DNA of 64,000 nucleotides from Thermococcus celer Vu 13 = JCM 8558 (GCF_002214365.1 NZ_CP014854.1:1426001-1490000), one strand, 5' to 3'; positions 42,793 to 52,129 are shown, numbered from the stretch's first letter. Numbers and translations are program-made. Notes: generated from the sequence alone by a model not told the origin.

Positions 42793-44427
42793 ATGAGGAA
42801 GGTCGTGGTTGCGTTGATCATCCTGGCTTTGAGCATGGCGTTTCTTCCTAAGTCCTCCGCCCAGTTCGTCACGTTTACAACGGACGATAAAGTCCTTGTG
42901 ATTAGCGGTGATTACAGTGCGGGGAGTGCATCGCTGACGAACGCCGGTGGCTTCAGCTTTAAAATCGTTAGCTATCAGAAGTTCTGGGTGGAGGATGAGA
43001 ACGGCAACGTGATCCCGGGCTTTAACCTGACGCTGAGACCAACCGTTTTCAGTGACTGGCCGTCCAAGAAGACGTACTCGATATCTTACAACCTATCGTG
43101 CGCGTCAAACGTTTCGGCTGGGAACTACACGCTTTACCTTCGTTTTCTTGCCTATACGTACGGTAATTCCCTGTACGTAGTTCACGCCAGGATACCCCTT
43201 CAGGTAATCCGGGGACCCCTCAAATTCGGGGTGGCAGACGCTTACGTTAAAGAGCGTCCAGGCTCATCGTACGCCCTCAACGGGGAAACCATAGTGGTGT
43301 TCTCCCACGTTAATAACATGGGGCACTCGAACGTTACCCTTCGGGCGACGGTCTCTCTTTCAATGGGCGGGAAAGTTTACTTCTTCGAGGAGGGGGCCCT
43401 TAACATGGCACCCGGGGACAATCTGGTTCGCTTTGAGGTGCCGGTGAAATACGAACTACCCGAGGGCACGTACAGGCTGGAGTACGTGCTGAGATACCCC
43501 GATGGAAGTTACAGGTACTCCAAGGAAATCCCCGTCAGGTTTGGGGTCAAGATGGCGGGAACCTCCCTCCAATCAGACACCGTGAAGCTGGGGGAGGAAA
43601 ACAGGGCGTACCTGACCCTTCTGTCTGAAAGGAAAATCCGCCTGAACCTCACCGTGAGAACTTACCGAAACGGGATGTTGGTCGCAGAGGTCGTTGAGCC
43701 CGTAACCGTTAAGGAGGGTACAAACGTCCTCGATGTGGATCTACCAACCAACGTATCCGGGGAGCTGACATCCGTTGTTGGGTTGACCTTCTACAACAGA
43801 ACCATATGGAGGGGCAACGTATCCTACGAGGTCCTTGCACCGCCCATCATAAAGAACGTTACCTACGAGAGGGTTTCTAACGAGGAGGTGGTTTTCAGGA
43901 TACTAATTGAGAACCCGAATCGGGAACCTTCCGAAGGGGAGATCTCATACAGGATAGTGGCCAACGGGAGCGTTCTCTACAGGGACTCCCTTGAGAGCAG
44001 AATAAACCCCGGTATCAACGAGGTCTCCCTGAGGTTCAAGCTCCCAATGGGGCAGGGTATTGGGTATGAGTTTACCCTCAACGCCCTGGGCGAAACGAGC
44101 GTTTCAAGGGGCGAGCTGTACCTGAAGCCCCCCGTCCCACCGACGACGACCACGCCCACCGCAACCTCCACTACGACCACCTCAACCCCCTCGAACACCA
44201 CCGTTCCCGGCACAACAACCCCCGCTGGAAGCTCGAGGGGACTCTGGCTGGGGCTCCTCGCGGTGGTCTTCCTCCTGCTGGTTGTCGGAGCGTTCTATTA
44301 CACCCGTGGGGGTGAAAGTTCCCGAAGGCGCACCAGGCCCAAACCCAAGAGACGTTCGCCCCTGGGGAGGTTCAGGAGACCGAAGATGCCCAGGTTCAAG
44401 GAGAACAGGGAGCTTCCGAAGAAGTGA
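42793..44427 (+). CDS. Secreted, membrane-anchored CARDB/Ig-like protein
   Basis: A 544-residue exported protein: signal peptide (MRKVVVALIILALSMAFLPKSSA), several beta-rich domains with numerous N-glycosylation sites, a Thr-rich linker (TTTTPTATSTTTTSTPS...), a transmembrane helix (GLWLGLLAVVFLLLVVGAFYY) and a strongly basic cytoplasmic tail (about 45 residues, RRRTRPKPKRRSPLGRFRRPKMPRFKENR). The domains resemble CARDB/NEW3-type cell-surface modules in Thermococcales. TATA TTTATATG lies at 42753-42760. Function unknown. Confidence 0.72.
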   Translation: MRKVVVALIILALSMAFLPKSSAQFVTFTTDDKVLVISGDYSAGSASLTNAGGFSFKIVSYQKFWVEDENGNVIPGFNLTLRPTVFSDWPSKKTYSISYNLSCASNVSAGNYTLYLRFLAYTYGNSLYVVHARIPLQVIRGPLKFGVADAYVKERPGSSYALNGETIVVFSHVNNMGHSNVTLRATVSLSMGGKVYFFEEGALNMAPGDNLVRFEVPVKYELPEGTYRLEYVLRYPDGSYRYSKEIPVRFGVKMAGTSLQSDTVKLGEENRAYLTLLSERKIRLNLTVRTYRNGMLVAEVVEPVTVKEGTNVLDVDLPTNVSGELTSVVGLTFYNRTIWRGNVSYEVLAPPIIKNVTYERVSNEEVVFRILIENPNREPSEGEISYRIVANGSVLYRDSLESRINPGINEVSLRFKLPMGQGIGYEFTLNALGETSVSRGELYLKPPVPPTTTTPTATSTTTTSTPSNTTVPGTTTPAGSSRGLWLGLLAVVFLLLVVGAFYYTRGGESSRRRTRPKPKRRSPLGRFRRPKMPRFKENRELPKK

Positions 44428-44435
44428 ATACCAAA

Positions 44436-44445
44436 CTTTTTTATC
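44436..44445 (+). promoter_or_regulatory. TATA box of the RNase P RNA gene
   Basis: CTTTTTTATC centred about 26 nt before the predicted RNA start at 44466, directly after the preceding gene's stop (44427). Confidence 0.6.
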
Positions 44446-44465
44446 CCCTTTTCTCTACCCCCTTC

Positions 44466-44789
44466 GGGCGAGGGGGTCGGGGACTCCCGGGGGGCTCCCG
44501 AGGAAGTTCCGCCCACCTCACCGGGGCCGCGGTGCCGCAAGGCACCTCCCGAGAGGGAGGGCAACGGCGCAGAAACGACACGTCCCGGCGGGGATGGGAA
44601 TGAAGGCGGCGAAGGGCCCGGCGACGGCGCCCGAGATAACCCGCAGACGACCCGTCGGGGAGCGGTGAAACGGCCGTCCCGCGGGGTGCAAGGCCGAGGG
44701 AGGGGCGATGAGTTCCCGGTGCGAGCCCCGTGGTAGGCCGCTCAGTCGAATGTCCCCAACACAGAAGGCGGGCTACGACCCCCTCGCCC
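44466..44789 (+). ncRNA. rnpB: RNase P RNA
   Basis: No protein-coding frame explains this GC-rich segment. Helix P1 is formed by GGGCGAGGGGGTCG (44466-44479) and CGACCCCCTCGCCC (44776-44789), 14 perfect pairs. Universally conserved elements are visible: CR-I as GAGGAAGTTCCGCCC (near 44499-44514), an internal GGTGAAACGG (near 44664-44673) and CR-V as ACAGAAGGCGGGCTACG (44761-44777). The RNA of about 324 nt is the catalytic part of archaeal (type A-like) RNase P, which matures tRNA 5' ends. Confidence 0.93.
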
Positions 44790-44818
44790 ATTCCGGTTCT
44801 CCATTTCCTTCGTTCAAC

Positions 44819-45859
44819 TCACATCTCATCCCCGTGTTCTTCCACCCATTCCTCGTAGGCTTCCCTGACCTCCTCCCTCCTGAACTCGGGAACGGCACTT
44901 TCGAAGGGGTTGAACCTCTCGAGGTTTCTCTCCTTCGATCCGATGTACGTGGCTACGAGGCCCACCTTGGAGTGCAGGGTTGAGGGCAACCGGAGGATCC
45001 TCTTGACGTCGACAGTGACCCTTCCGTCGAAGTAGGCCTTTGAGAACGTGCTCGACAGCGCGAAAAGCCTCGTCAGGGTCTTGTACCCCACCCCGTTGGG
45101 AAATGCAGTGAGCAATCCCTTCCTGACGAAACCCTCGTAGATGCGCCCCCTTTCCCCGAGTATTCTCCTGACCTGGCCCTTGTTCAACCCCACGTTGAGG
45201 AGGTGGTTCTCGTTAACCCGCCTTATGAAATAGCCGAACCTGAGGCGGAAGACCCTGAAGTATCCGGAGGACAGCATCACCCTCCTGCTACGTATGTCAT
45301 CAAAGGTTACCTCCTCGGCGGCGCTGATGTAGGAGAGTATCTTTTCCCTCGCCTTTCCGTCGAGGGCGAGCGCCCAGTCGTCGAGAACCCTCAAGTGGTA
45401 ACCCCTCCCGGAGTAGATAACGTGAACGTCCTCGAAGCCGAAATCTTCCCTCAACACCACGAGCGTGTCCCTCGCGAGTTCTTTAGCATCCTCGAGACAT
45501 ATCGGACACACCCGCCCGTGCTCGTGGATGTGGGAGCATCTCCGCAGGGGTAAATCCTTGGCGTCTATGTCGAAGACCAGCTCAGCGCCCAGCCAGCCGC
45601 CCATGTTCCGGGGTTCCTCGTAGAGGGCCACGGAGGAGTATGCCGCGTAGGGCGCCGTCGCCTTCACGTAGTCCTCAAGGTCGCGGACGTCCAGAAAGAC
45701 GTTCTTTCTGTCGCTCGGTCCCTCCCCGGTGTGGTCGAAGCCGAACTCCCTGTTTTCCAGGGTTTTGATTATGAACCCCGGGAGCTTCTTGGCGCTCCAT
45801 TCCCTCGTGTAGTAAAGCTTTCTCTCCCTCTCCGTCACCTCCCTGAACAGCTCGGCCAT
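44819..45859 (-). CDS. priS: DNA primase small (catalytic) subunit PriS
   Basis: A 346-residue archaeal/eukaryotic primase catalytic subunit. The metal-binding ELVFDIDAKDLP, the zinc knuckle CSHIHEHGRVCPIC and the SGRGYHLRV motif are present. It starts RNA/DNA primers for replication. ATG 45859 has GGGGGTGA just upstream and follows the priL stop by one base; GTG 45868 would overlap priL. It forms a heterodimer with PriL from the same operon. Confidence 0.95.
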   Translation of the reverse strand: MAELFREVTERERKLYYTREWSAKKLPGFIIKTLENREFGFDHTGEGPSDRKNVFLDVRDLEDYVKATAPYAAYSSVALYEEPRNMGGWLGAELVFDIDAKDLPLRRCSHIHEHGRVCPICLEDAKELARDTLVVLREDFGFEDVHVIYSGRGYHLRVLDDWALALDGKAREKILSYISAAEEVTFDDIRSRRVMLSSGYFRVFRLRFGYFIRRVNENHLLNVGLNKGQVRRILGERGRIYEGFVRKGLLTAFPNGVGYKTLTRLFALSSTFSKAYFDGRVTVDVKRILRLPSTLHSKVGLVATYIGSKERNLERFNPFESAVPEFRREEVREAYEEWVEEHGDEM

Positions 45860-45860
45860 T

Positions 45861-47060
45861 CTAATCACCCCCTGCCTTTTCCGTTTGTTCCCTCTTTTTC
45901 TCGAGGTACAGGCGCCGCAGGTAGTACGTTAGCGGGTTCTTGATGTTCCTGCAGTGTTCATCGGGCTTGCATAGCTGGGGGGCGTTCGCCCTTATCTTGG
46001 AGCAGTTCGGTGGGAAGTACCACGGGGAGTTCCCGCTGTCCTCGAGGGTGGGTCTGTCCGTGAGCCCGAAACCGAGGTGGTACCATATGTTCTTGATCTC
46101 GTGCGGCTGGTCCTCGAAGAGTGGCGGGGAACAGCGGTTGCCTGCCTCGATGATAACAGGAAGTATCTCCTTTTCGATTATGCTCAAATCGCTGACGCAG
46201 TCCCTTATCCTGACGTCCCTCTTAGGCGGGTTTGGGCAGAGCCGCGCGTAGCTCAGAAAGCTGGTCAGAAGAACGGTTATCGCGTAGTTTCTCAGTCCTG
46301 AGGGAACGCCACCGAGGGCTATCTTCACACACGGCGGGAAGAGGTCGAAGCGCAGCGGTCCGGCCTCGGCGGAGCCCATCCTCTCGAGCCTCTCCTTGAA
46401 GTGTTCCCGGGCGATCCCACTCAGTTTATCGTAGATCTTGTGGTAATACTCGGGAAGTTCGTCCCTCACCTCGTACAGCAGGTTGATGGCCCTTTCGAAG
46501 TTCCTCTCGAAGGACCTCTCCCAGAGCCTCAGCGTCTGGTCCCTGGTGAGGTAGGCGTATCCCCCCCGGATGTAAACATCCTTGAGGCTCCCATCCCAGA
46601 GCTCGAGGAACCTCCCGAGGGGTATCTTATAGGTTAACCTCATCCTTTCCCTCTCATCCTGGGGGATCTCCTGGTGCCCGGTTCTTTCGAGTACCGTCCT
46701 GTCCCGCCGGGGTATCTCGTCGTCCCCAACCGTCGTTAACTCGAGGGTGGTTCCACTTATCGTTCCGGCTCTTCTCAGCCTCTCGGAGTATATCCTGGAA
46801 TTGGCCTCCTTTACGAGCTCCATCTCGATGCCGTAGGGTGAGAATGCGAGCGCCCCGATGAGGGCATAGAACGTCAGCAGGTCCTGAACGTCACCCATCT
46901 CAAGCACATCCCTCGGGATCTCTCCCGATTCTACCCATGAGATCCTTCGCAGGACCACGTCCATTTCAACGTAGGATGGGATCACGGCTAACAGCTCCAT
47001 TATCCCGCCGAACTCCTCCTTTACGAGCCGTTTGGCTTCATCTCCAAAGGGGTCGAGCAT
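45861..47060 (-). CDS. priL: DNA primase large subunit PriL
   Basis: A 399-residue primase regulatory subunit. The C-terminal domain carries cysteines that would bind the [4Fe-4S] cluster (FPPCVKIAL, RCSPPLF, FPPNCSKIR, LCKPDEHCR). The N-terminal domain is helical. ATG 47060 has GAGGTGAGG nearby (minus strand); an ATG at 47087 would add nine residues. A minus-strand TATA-like CGTTTTATGTC lies near 47094-47104. It precedes priS in a two-gene operon. Confidence 0.93.
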   Translation of the reverse strand: MLDPFGDEAKRLVKEEFGGIMELLAVIPSYVEMDVVLRRISWVESGEIPRDVLEMGDVQDLLTFYALIGALAFSPYGIEMELVKEANSRIYSERLRRAGTISGTTLELTTVGDDEIPRRDRTVLERTGHQEIPQDERERMRLTYKIPLGRFLELWDGSLKDVYIRGGYAYLTRDQTLRLWERSFERNFERAINLLYEVRDELPEYYHKIYDKLSGIAREHFKERLERMGSAEAGPLRFDLFPPCVKIALGGVPSGLRNYAITVLLTSFLSYARLCPNPPKRDVRIRDCVSDLSIIEKEILPVIIEAGNRCSPPLFEDQPHEIKNIWYHLGFGLTDRPTLEDSGNSPWYFPPNCSKIRANAPQLCKPDEHCRNIKNPLTYYLRRLYLEKKREQTEKAGGD

Positions 47061-47221
47061 GACCTCACCTCTCAACGGTAGGTTCACCCTATGACATAAA
47101 ACGGTTTCCGTGGGTGGCAGGTCTCGCCATGTCCTTGTACTTAACTTTTTCAGAATGCCCTCGAGGGCTGATTTAAATTATAGAGGAAAGGTAACTGTCA
47201 TAACTTTCTAATATAACCTAT

Positions 47222-47272
47222 CTGGACGTTCCAGTCTGGACTCGAGCCCTTCCCACCCGAAAGTTTTATATC
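47222..47272 (+). promoter_or_regulatory. Promoter of the KaiC-like gene with a palindrome
   Basis: TATA TTTTATATC (47264-47272). About 30 nt upstream lies CTGGA-CGT-TCCAG (47222-47234) followed by a direct repeat of TCTGGAC (47221-47227 and 47235-47241), possible operator sites. Confidence 0.45.
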
Positions 47273-47338
47273 TATCTGTTTCATATCTTGGTTTAGGTGC
47301 AAAAGAGGGAGTTCGCAAAGATCCCGCGGGTGATTTGG

Positions 47339-48088
47339 ATGGTCATGGCGTACACTGTTAAAAGAGTGGGAAGTGGTATTCCCGGTTTTGATGATTTAAT
47401 CCAGGGTGGCTTTCCACAGGGAACCACTGTTCTGGTCACCGGGCCAACGGGTAGTGGTAAAACCACCTTTGGCATTCAGTTCGTTTACAAAGGGGCCGCG
47501 GATTACGATGAACCCGGAGTCATAGTCACCCTTGAGGAGAGGGCCCAGGATCTGAGGAGGGAGATGAAGGCCTTCGGTTGGGACCTCGAGCGTTACGAGA
47601 GGGAGAGGAAGATAGCCATAGTCGATGGCGTCAGTGCCGTCGTGGGTCTTCCCTCGGAGGAACAGTACGTCCTTGAGGGCAACCTCAACACCGAGGATTT
47701 TCTCCGCTACATCTACCGCGTCGTCAAGGCCATAAACGCCAAGAGGCTCGTCATCGACTCGATCCCTTCCATCGCTTTTAGACTCGCGGAGGAGAGCAGG
47801 ATAAGGGAGGTTCTCCTTCAGCTCAACACGATACTCCTCGAAATGGGGGTTACCTCGATTCTGACCACGGAGGCCCCTGATCCGGCCAGGGGTAAAATAA
47901 GCCGCTACGGGATAGAGGAGTACATATCCAGGGGTGTCATCCTCCTTGATTTCGTGGAGAAGGAGGTTGAGCTGAAACGCTATCTCCTGATCAGGAAAAT
48001 GCGTGAAACCAAGCATTCGATGAAGAAGTACCCCTTCGAGATAACCGAGGAGGGCGTCGTCGTCTACCCGAGCGGCGAGGTTTACTGA
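47339..48088 (+). CDS. KaiC-like RecA-family ATPase
   Basis: A 249-residue single-domain KaiC/RadA-like ATPase: VGSGIPGFDDLIQGGFPQGTTVLVTGPTGSGKTTFGIQFVYKGA (Walker A GPTGSGKT), VTLEERAQDLRREMKAFGWDL and Walker B RLVIDSIPSIAF. Archaea have many such proteins, used in signalling or gene regulation; the exact role here is unknown. ATG 47339 follows GGGTGATTTGG; the upstream part of the frame (47297-47338) lies near the RNA start. Confidence 0.85.
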   Translation: MVMAYTVKRVGSGIPGFDDLIQGGFPQGTTVLVTGPTGSGKTTFGIQFVYKGAADYDEPGVIVTLEERAQDLRREMKAFGWDLERYERERKIAIVDGVSAVVGLPSEEQYVLEGNLNTEDFLRYIYRVVKAINAKRLVIDSIPSIAFRLAEESRIREVLLQLNTILLEMGVTSILTTEAPDPARGKISRYGIEEYISRGVILLDFVEKEVELKRYLLIRKMRETKHSMKKYPFEITEEGVVVYPSGEVY

Positions 48089-48154
48089 TCCTTCTCCTTT
48101 TATTAAACATCCAGCGGGGGTAAACTTTTTAAGCCTGCAGTCTTACAACCAATC

Positions 48155-49327
48155 ATGGTTACTTATGGGAAACTCAAAATCGTTCTCTTGGTGGGTTCCA
48201 TAGTTGTTCTGATCATCATGGCCAGGATGGGAACCACACCCCGAGATCCAGACGTATTCACAGGGGTCTGCGTGTACTCCTCCGATTCCTTCTCCGTTCT
48301 GAGTGACGGTCGAATCTCCGTGGGGGTGTACGCGTCCCTGCGGGAGGGGCTGGTCTATCGTGTGGAGGGACGGTTTTACAACGGAAGCTCCGGCCTAAGG
48401 CTCAAGCCGGTCAGGATAGAACCGGGGGAACCGACCTTTCCCCTGTCCTCAGTGAGGGGAGCCTACTGGGTATCTTCGGGTCGTTACCCTTACCTCCTAA
48501 CCCCCGATAAGGTAAGGCTGGCAAAGGTCTTGCCGGTTGAAAAGGGGGTGATAGTGGAGGCCCGGGGGATATGGCACGGTGATAAATTTTATCCAGTCCT
48601 CTATCACGTGTTCGGCCCGCTTCGTAGGCCCCGAAACGGCATGCCCTGGTTGGTTGAGGGCACCGTGATCTACGGCGGTAGCAAAGCGATCCTCTGGAAC
48701 GGAAGCGAGGAGGTTGTTCTCTACCTCCCCTACGGGACGAAGGTTGATATTGGAACGCGCGTTAGGGCGTTGGGAATAGCCAGGTTCTACTCAAAGCTTT
48801 CCCTCATCGTCGAGTCCCCGGATGACGTTGCCGTCTTGGGGTACGGCAGGAAGGTTCCGGTTTCTGAAGCTTCCATCGGTGACGTTGCCGTTGGGAACTG
48901 CACCGTGGTGGGGAAAGGGAGGTACCTTAGCCTCAACTGCACGAAGCTAAGACTCTACGGTTTCGATGCCCGGGTTGGGGATAGAATTCACTTTGAGGCC
49001 GTTAGGAGGAGGTCGTCCCTTTACTGCATGAGATGTGAGGTCATCAGGCCCCGCGAGAAGCTTCCCAACGGCATATGCTCGTTCGCCAACGGAAAGTTCG
49101 GCAGGGTATCCGGACGGGTGGAGTGGATCAAGGTTTACAAAACCGGCTTTGGGCTGGCCAACGTTACCGAAAACGGGTGCTGGATTCTTCTAAAGCTCAG
49201 GAAATCCCTCGGGGTTTCTCTGCGGGTCAATCAAAGCGTCACCGCCTACGGGTTCTTCACAACCTACAGAGGCGCCCCCGCCTTCGAGGTTCCATCGGGT
49301 GATGACCTTTGCTCAGGGAACTGCTGA
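48155..49327 (+). CDS. Exported protein with N-terminal anchor and OB-like domains, hypothetical
   Basis: A 390-residue protein with an N-terminal hydrophobic helix (LKIVLLVGSIVVLIIMARM) and then three or four repeated beta-rich units of similar wording (VRVYRVEGRFYNGS, GVIVEARGIWHGDKFYPVLYHV, PWLVEGTVIYGGSKAILWNGS, GRVSGRVEWIKVYKTGFGLANV), suggestive of OB-fold repeats. Nine cysteines lie in pairs toward the C-terminus. No family recognised. Its 3' end overlaps the next gene by 19 nt. Confidence 0.6.
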   Translation: MVTYGKLKIVLLVGSIVVLIIMARMGTTPRDPDVFTGVCVYSSDSFSVLSDGRISVGVYASLREGLVYRVEGRFYNGSSGLRLKPVRIEPGEPTFPLSSVRGAYWVSSGRYPYLLTPDKVRLAKVLPVEKGVIVEARGIWHGDKFYPVLYHVFGPLRRPRNGMPWLVEGTVIYGGSKAILWNGSEEVVLYLPYGTKVDIGTRVRALGIARFYSKLSLIVESPDDVAVLGYGRKVPVSEASIGDVAVGNCTVVGKGRYLSLNCTKLRLYGFDARVGDRIHFEAVRRRSSLYCMRCEVIRPREKLPNGICSFANGKFGRVSGRVEWIKVYKTGFGLANVTENGCWILLKLRKSLGVSLRVNQSVTAYGFFTTYRGAPAFEVPSGDDLCSGNC

Positions 49328-50436
49328 GCGGGATTCTTGCAGGAACACTCAGCGGAATAACCCCGGGAATTCACGTGAACACCCTCGGGGCCATCCTGGA
49401 AGGTGAGGGGGTAAGGGGGAACCTCCTGCTCTTCGCGATGGGTCTGACGCACACGTTCCTCGACGTCATTCCTTCGGCTTTCCTTGGAGTTCCGGATGAG
49501 GGCACGGCCCTTGGTGTTCTCCCGGCGCACAGGCTCGTCCTCCGCGGGAAGGCCCTGGAGGTCGTTAGGATAGCGCTTTGGGCGAGCTTCCTCGCCGTTC
49601 TCATCTCCATCCCCCTTTTTCCGCTGTACCCTGCGCTCGCCCGTGCGTACACACCGGGGCTGGGAAGGATCGCGGTTCTCCTCCTGGCGCTCCTCCTGAT
49701 CCTCACGGAGAGAGGGATTAAAAAGCTCTACGCGCTTTTGACCTTCCTTCTGGCCGGCCTCCTTGGGATCCTGACGTTCAGGCTCCCCCTGAAGGAACCC
49801 TACTATCACCTCTTCACGGGGCTCTTCGGCGTTCCGGTGCTCGTTACCTCGCTTGTCGAGGGCGCTGGGAGGGTTCGGGCGGGGGACGGAGAAGTCGAGA
49901 TGGAAAAGGGTCGCTTCCTTGCCTTCTCCATTCTGGGGACGTTCCTCGGCATGCTGGCCTCCCTAATCCCGGCTTTTACCGCCTCCCAGGCCGCGCTGGT
50001 AGGCTCCTTTTTTTCAAGAGACGAGCGTTCGTTTTTGACGGTGGTCTTCTCCGTCAACACGGCCAACTTCCTCTTCTCCTTCGCGAACTTCGCGGAGACG
50101 GGAAGGGTGAGGAACGGCATCGTGGCGCTCATGAGCCCCGTTGACGGGCGGTTCCTATCCCACTACCTCCTGGCGGCGGTCTTCGTTTCCCTCCTGGTGC
50201 TGAGTTACGGTGAGGGCCTGGCGGTCGTTATACTGAGGGCATTAACCCATCTGCCGTACAGGACGCTGAACGGCCTTGTCCTGGTTATCCTCGTACTCCT
50301 CTCCATCTATTTCGACGGTCTCCTTGGACTTCTGGTTCTGACCGGTGGGGCCATGATAGGTCTCCTCGCGGTGGCCCTGGGGATCAAAAGAACGAACTGC
50401 ATGGGGGTCCTCATGCTCCAGATAATAATCGGGTAA
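49309..50436 (+). CDS. TctA-like (COG1784) integral membrane protein
   Basis: A 375-residue membrane protein with about ten helices. The N-terminus GILAGTLSGITPGIHVNTLGAIL and the later LASLIPAFTASQAALVGSFFSRDERSFLTVVFSVNTANFLFSF are halves of a repeat typical of the archaeal TctA-related family. No partner TctB/TctC genes are seen, as usual for this archaeal group. The start is TTG 49309 overlapping the preceding gene. Substrate unknown. Confidence 0.78.
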   Translation: MLRELLSGILAGTLSGITPGIHVNTLGAILEGEGVRGNLLLFAMGLTHTFLDVIPSAFLGVPDEGTALGVLPAHRLVLRGKALEVVRIALWASFLAVLISIPLFPLYPALARAYTPGLGRIAVLLLALLLILTERGIKKLYALLTFLLAGLLGILTFRLPLKEPYYHLFTGLFGVPVLVTSLVEGAGRVRAGDGEVEMEKGRFLAFSILGTFLGMLASLIPAFTASQAALVGSFFSRDERSFLTVVFSVNTANFLFSFANFAETGRVRNGIVALMSPVDGRFLSHYLLAAVFVSLLVLSYGEGLAVVILRALTHLPYRTLNGLVLVILVLLSIYFDGLLGLLVLTGGAMIGLLAVALGIKRTNCMGVLMLQIIIG

Positions 50437-50446
50437 GAAGGGAAAG

Positions 50447-50755
50447 TCAGGGAGACTTCTCTTTTAGAATCCTCTGGAGGTCATTGTAGTTCGTTACTAC
50501 CCTTCTGTTATCGAGGGTCGTGAAGTAGGCCTTCTTGACCCTGATCTTCTTCGTGCTCACGTACTTCTTCTCGGGCGGATCGTAAGAACCCGGCTCCACG
50601 ACCTCCTCCTCGACGGTGTAGGTTTCGAGGTCCGGCCTTCCGACGTACCTCCAGACCTCGTAGAAGACCTCCGGATCGAGGTGGATCTCGTCGTCGATCT
50701 CCACCCAGTCCGCCCCTATCTCCTCGAGAAACTCCTTCACTACCTCGAAGTTCAT
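50447..50755 (-). CDS. Small conserved Thermococcales protein, hypothetical
   Basis: A 102-residue acidic protein beginning MNFEVVKEFLEEIGADWVEIDDEIHLDPEVFYEVWRYVGRPDLETYTVEEEVVEPGSYDPPEKKYVSTKKIRVKKAYF..., with a helix at the start and strands later. ATG 50755 is preceded by GGTGGT (minus strand); the frame is open further but runs into the rlmI promoter. It diverges from the methyltransferase gene. Function unknown. Confidence 0.7.
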   Translation of the reverse strand: MNFEVVKEFLEEIGADWVEIDDEIHLDPEVFYEVWRYVGRPDLETYTVEEEVVEPGSYDPPEKKYVSTKKIRVKKAYFTTLDNRRVVTNYNDLQRILKEKSP

Positions 50756-50855
50756 AGAACCACCATCAATATGTATGTCACCGGAGGTTATATACCTATC
50801 GGGTCGCCTCCCGGAATCTTTTAAAGCTCCCCATCGAAACCCGTCCGGTGGTGAG

Positions 50856-52046
50856 ATGGCGAGGGTTATAGTCGACGCCCAGGCGGCGAGGGCCATAGGG
50901 AAGGGCGCCATGATAGTCTTCAAGAAGGGAGTAGTTAGAACCGAGGGCGAGTTTAATCCTGGGGACGTCGTCGAGGTCTACACCAGGGGGGGCAGGTTCC
51001 TCGGGAAGGGTTTCGTCAACCCCAACTCCAACATCATGATAAGGCTCGTCACGAAGGACAGGGAGACCGAGGTAAACAAGGAGCTCTTCCGTGAGAGGAT
51101 CAGGAAGGCGAACGAGTACCGCAAAAAGGTCCTCGGCTACGATAAAGCCTATCGCATGGTCTACGGCGAGGCCGATTATCTCCCGGGCCTCATCGTCGAC
51201 CGCTTCAACGAGATAGCCTCCCTCCAGATCTCGAGCGTTGGGATGGAGAGGTTCAAGCTCGACGTTGCGGAGGCGATAATGGAGGCCGAGCCCGAGATAG
51301 AGACGGTCTTCGAGAAGAACACCGGGAGGTCGAGGAGGCGGGAAGGGTTACCTGAGGTGGAGCGCGTGCTCCTCGGCAAGGAGAAATACCGGACGGTTAT
51401 AGAGGAAGGTAAGGCCAGGTTCATCGTTGACATGCGTGGGCAGAAGACGGGCTTCTTCCTCGACCAGAGGGAGAACAGAATCGCTTTGGAGAAGTACGTC
51501 AAGCCGGGGATGCGGGTCCTTGACGTCTTCACCTACACCGGCGGCTTCGCGATCCACGCCGCGGTGGCCGGCGCCGACGAAGTCGTGGCGGTGGATAAAT
51601 CCCCATGGGCGATAAACATGGTGAAGGAGAACGCCAGGCTCAACGGCGTCGAGGACAGGATGAAGTACATCGTCGGTTCGGCCTTCCCGGTCATGGAGGA
51701 GATGATAAAGAGGGGTGAGAAGTTCGACGTGGTCATCCTCGACCCTCCGGCCTTCGTCCAGCACGAGAAGGACCTAAAGCGGGGTCTCAGGGCGTACTTC
51801 AACGTGAACTACGCCGGCCTTCAACTCGTGAAGGAAGGGGGAATCCTCGTTACGGCCTCCTGCTCCCAGCACGTTGACTTGGGGGCTTTCAAGGACATGG
51901 TGATAGCGGCGGCCGCAAAGGCCGGCAAGTTCCTCAAGCTCCTCGAACCCTACAGGACGCAGGCCCCCGATCACCCGATCCTCATGGCCTCAAAGGACAC
52001 CGAGTACCTCAAGGCCCTCTTCCTCTACGTTGAGGACATGAAGTAG
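50856..52046 (+). CDS. RlmI-like class I SAM-dependent rRNA methyltransferase
   Basis: A 396-residue protein with an N-terminal PUA-like domain (MARVIVDAQAARAIGKGAMIVFKKGVV...) and a Rossmann methyltransferase: SAM loop VLDVFTYTGGFAIHAAVAGADEVVAVDKS, then FDVVILDPPAFVQ and the catalytic cysteine context TASCSQHVD. It matches the RlmI/PH1915 family of m5C rRNA methyltransferases. ATG 50856 has GGTGGTGAG; the TATA TTTTAAAG is near 50819-50826. A C/D box RNA gene begins directly after the stop. Confidence 0.88.
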   Translation: MARVIVDAQAARAIGKGAMIVFKKGVVRTEGEFNPGDVVEVYTRGGRFLGKGFVNPNSNIMIRLVTKDRETEVNKELFRERIRKANEYRKKVLGYDKAYRMVYGEADYLPGLIVDRFNEIASLQISSVGMERFKLDVAEAIMEAEPEIETVFEKNTGRSRRREGLPEVERVLLGKEKYRTVIEEGKARFIVDMRGQKTGFFLDQRENRIALEKYVKPGMRVLDVFTYTGGFAIHAAVAGADEVVAVDKSPWAINMVKENARLNGVEDRMKYIVGSAFPVMEEMIKRGEKFDVVILDPPAFVQHEKDLKRGLRAYFNVNYAGLQLVKEGGILVTASCSQHVDLGAFKDMVIAAAAKAGKFLKLLEPYRTQAPDHPILMASKDTEYLKALFLYVEDMK

Positions 52047-52129
52047 TTAGGGACGTTGAGGGGACGATGACGAGAGTGCACCTCCTCTGATCCGGCGTGA
52101 GTGATGATACGCTGGGTCTGAGTCCCTAA
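52047..52129 (+). ncRNA. C/D box guide sRNA
   Basis: Directly after the rlmI stop. Box C is ACGATGA (52064-52070, one change from RUGAUGA), D' is CTGA (52087-52090), C' is GTGATGA (52101-52107) and D is CTGA (52118-52121). The terminal stem TTAGGGAC (52047-52054) pairs perfectly with GTCCCTAA (52122-52129); an inner GGGAC/GTCCC pairing adjoins the boxes. Guide segments are 52077-52086 and 52108-52117. Archaeal C/D sRNAs direct 2'-O-methylation of rRNA or tRNA. The targets were not identified. Confidence 0.75.
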
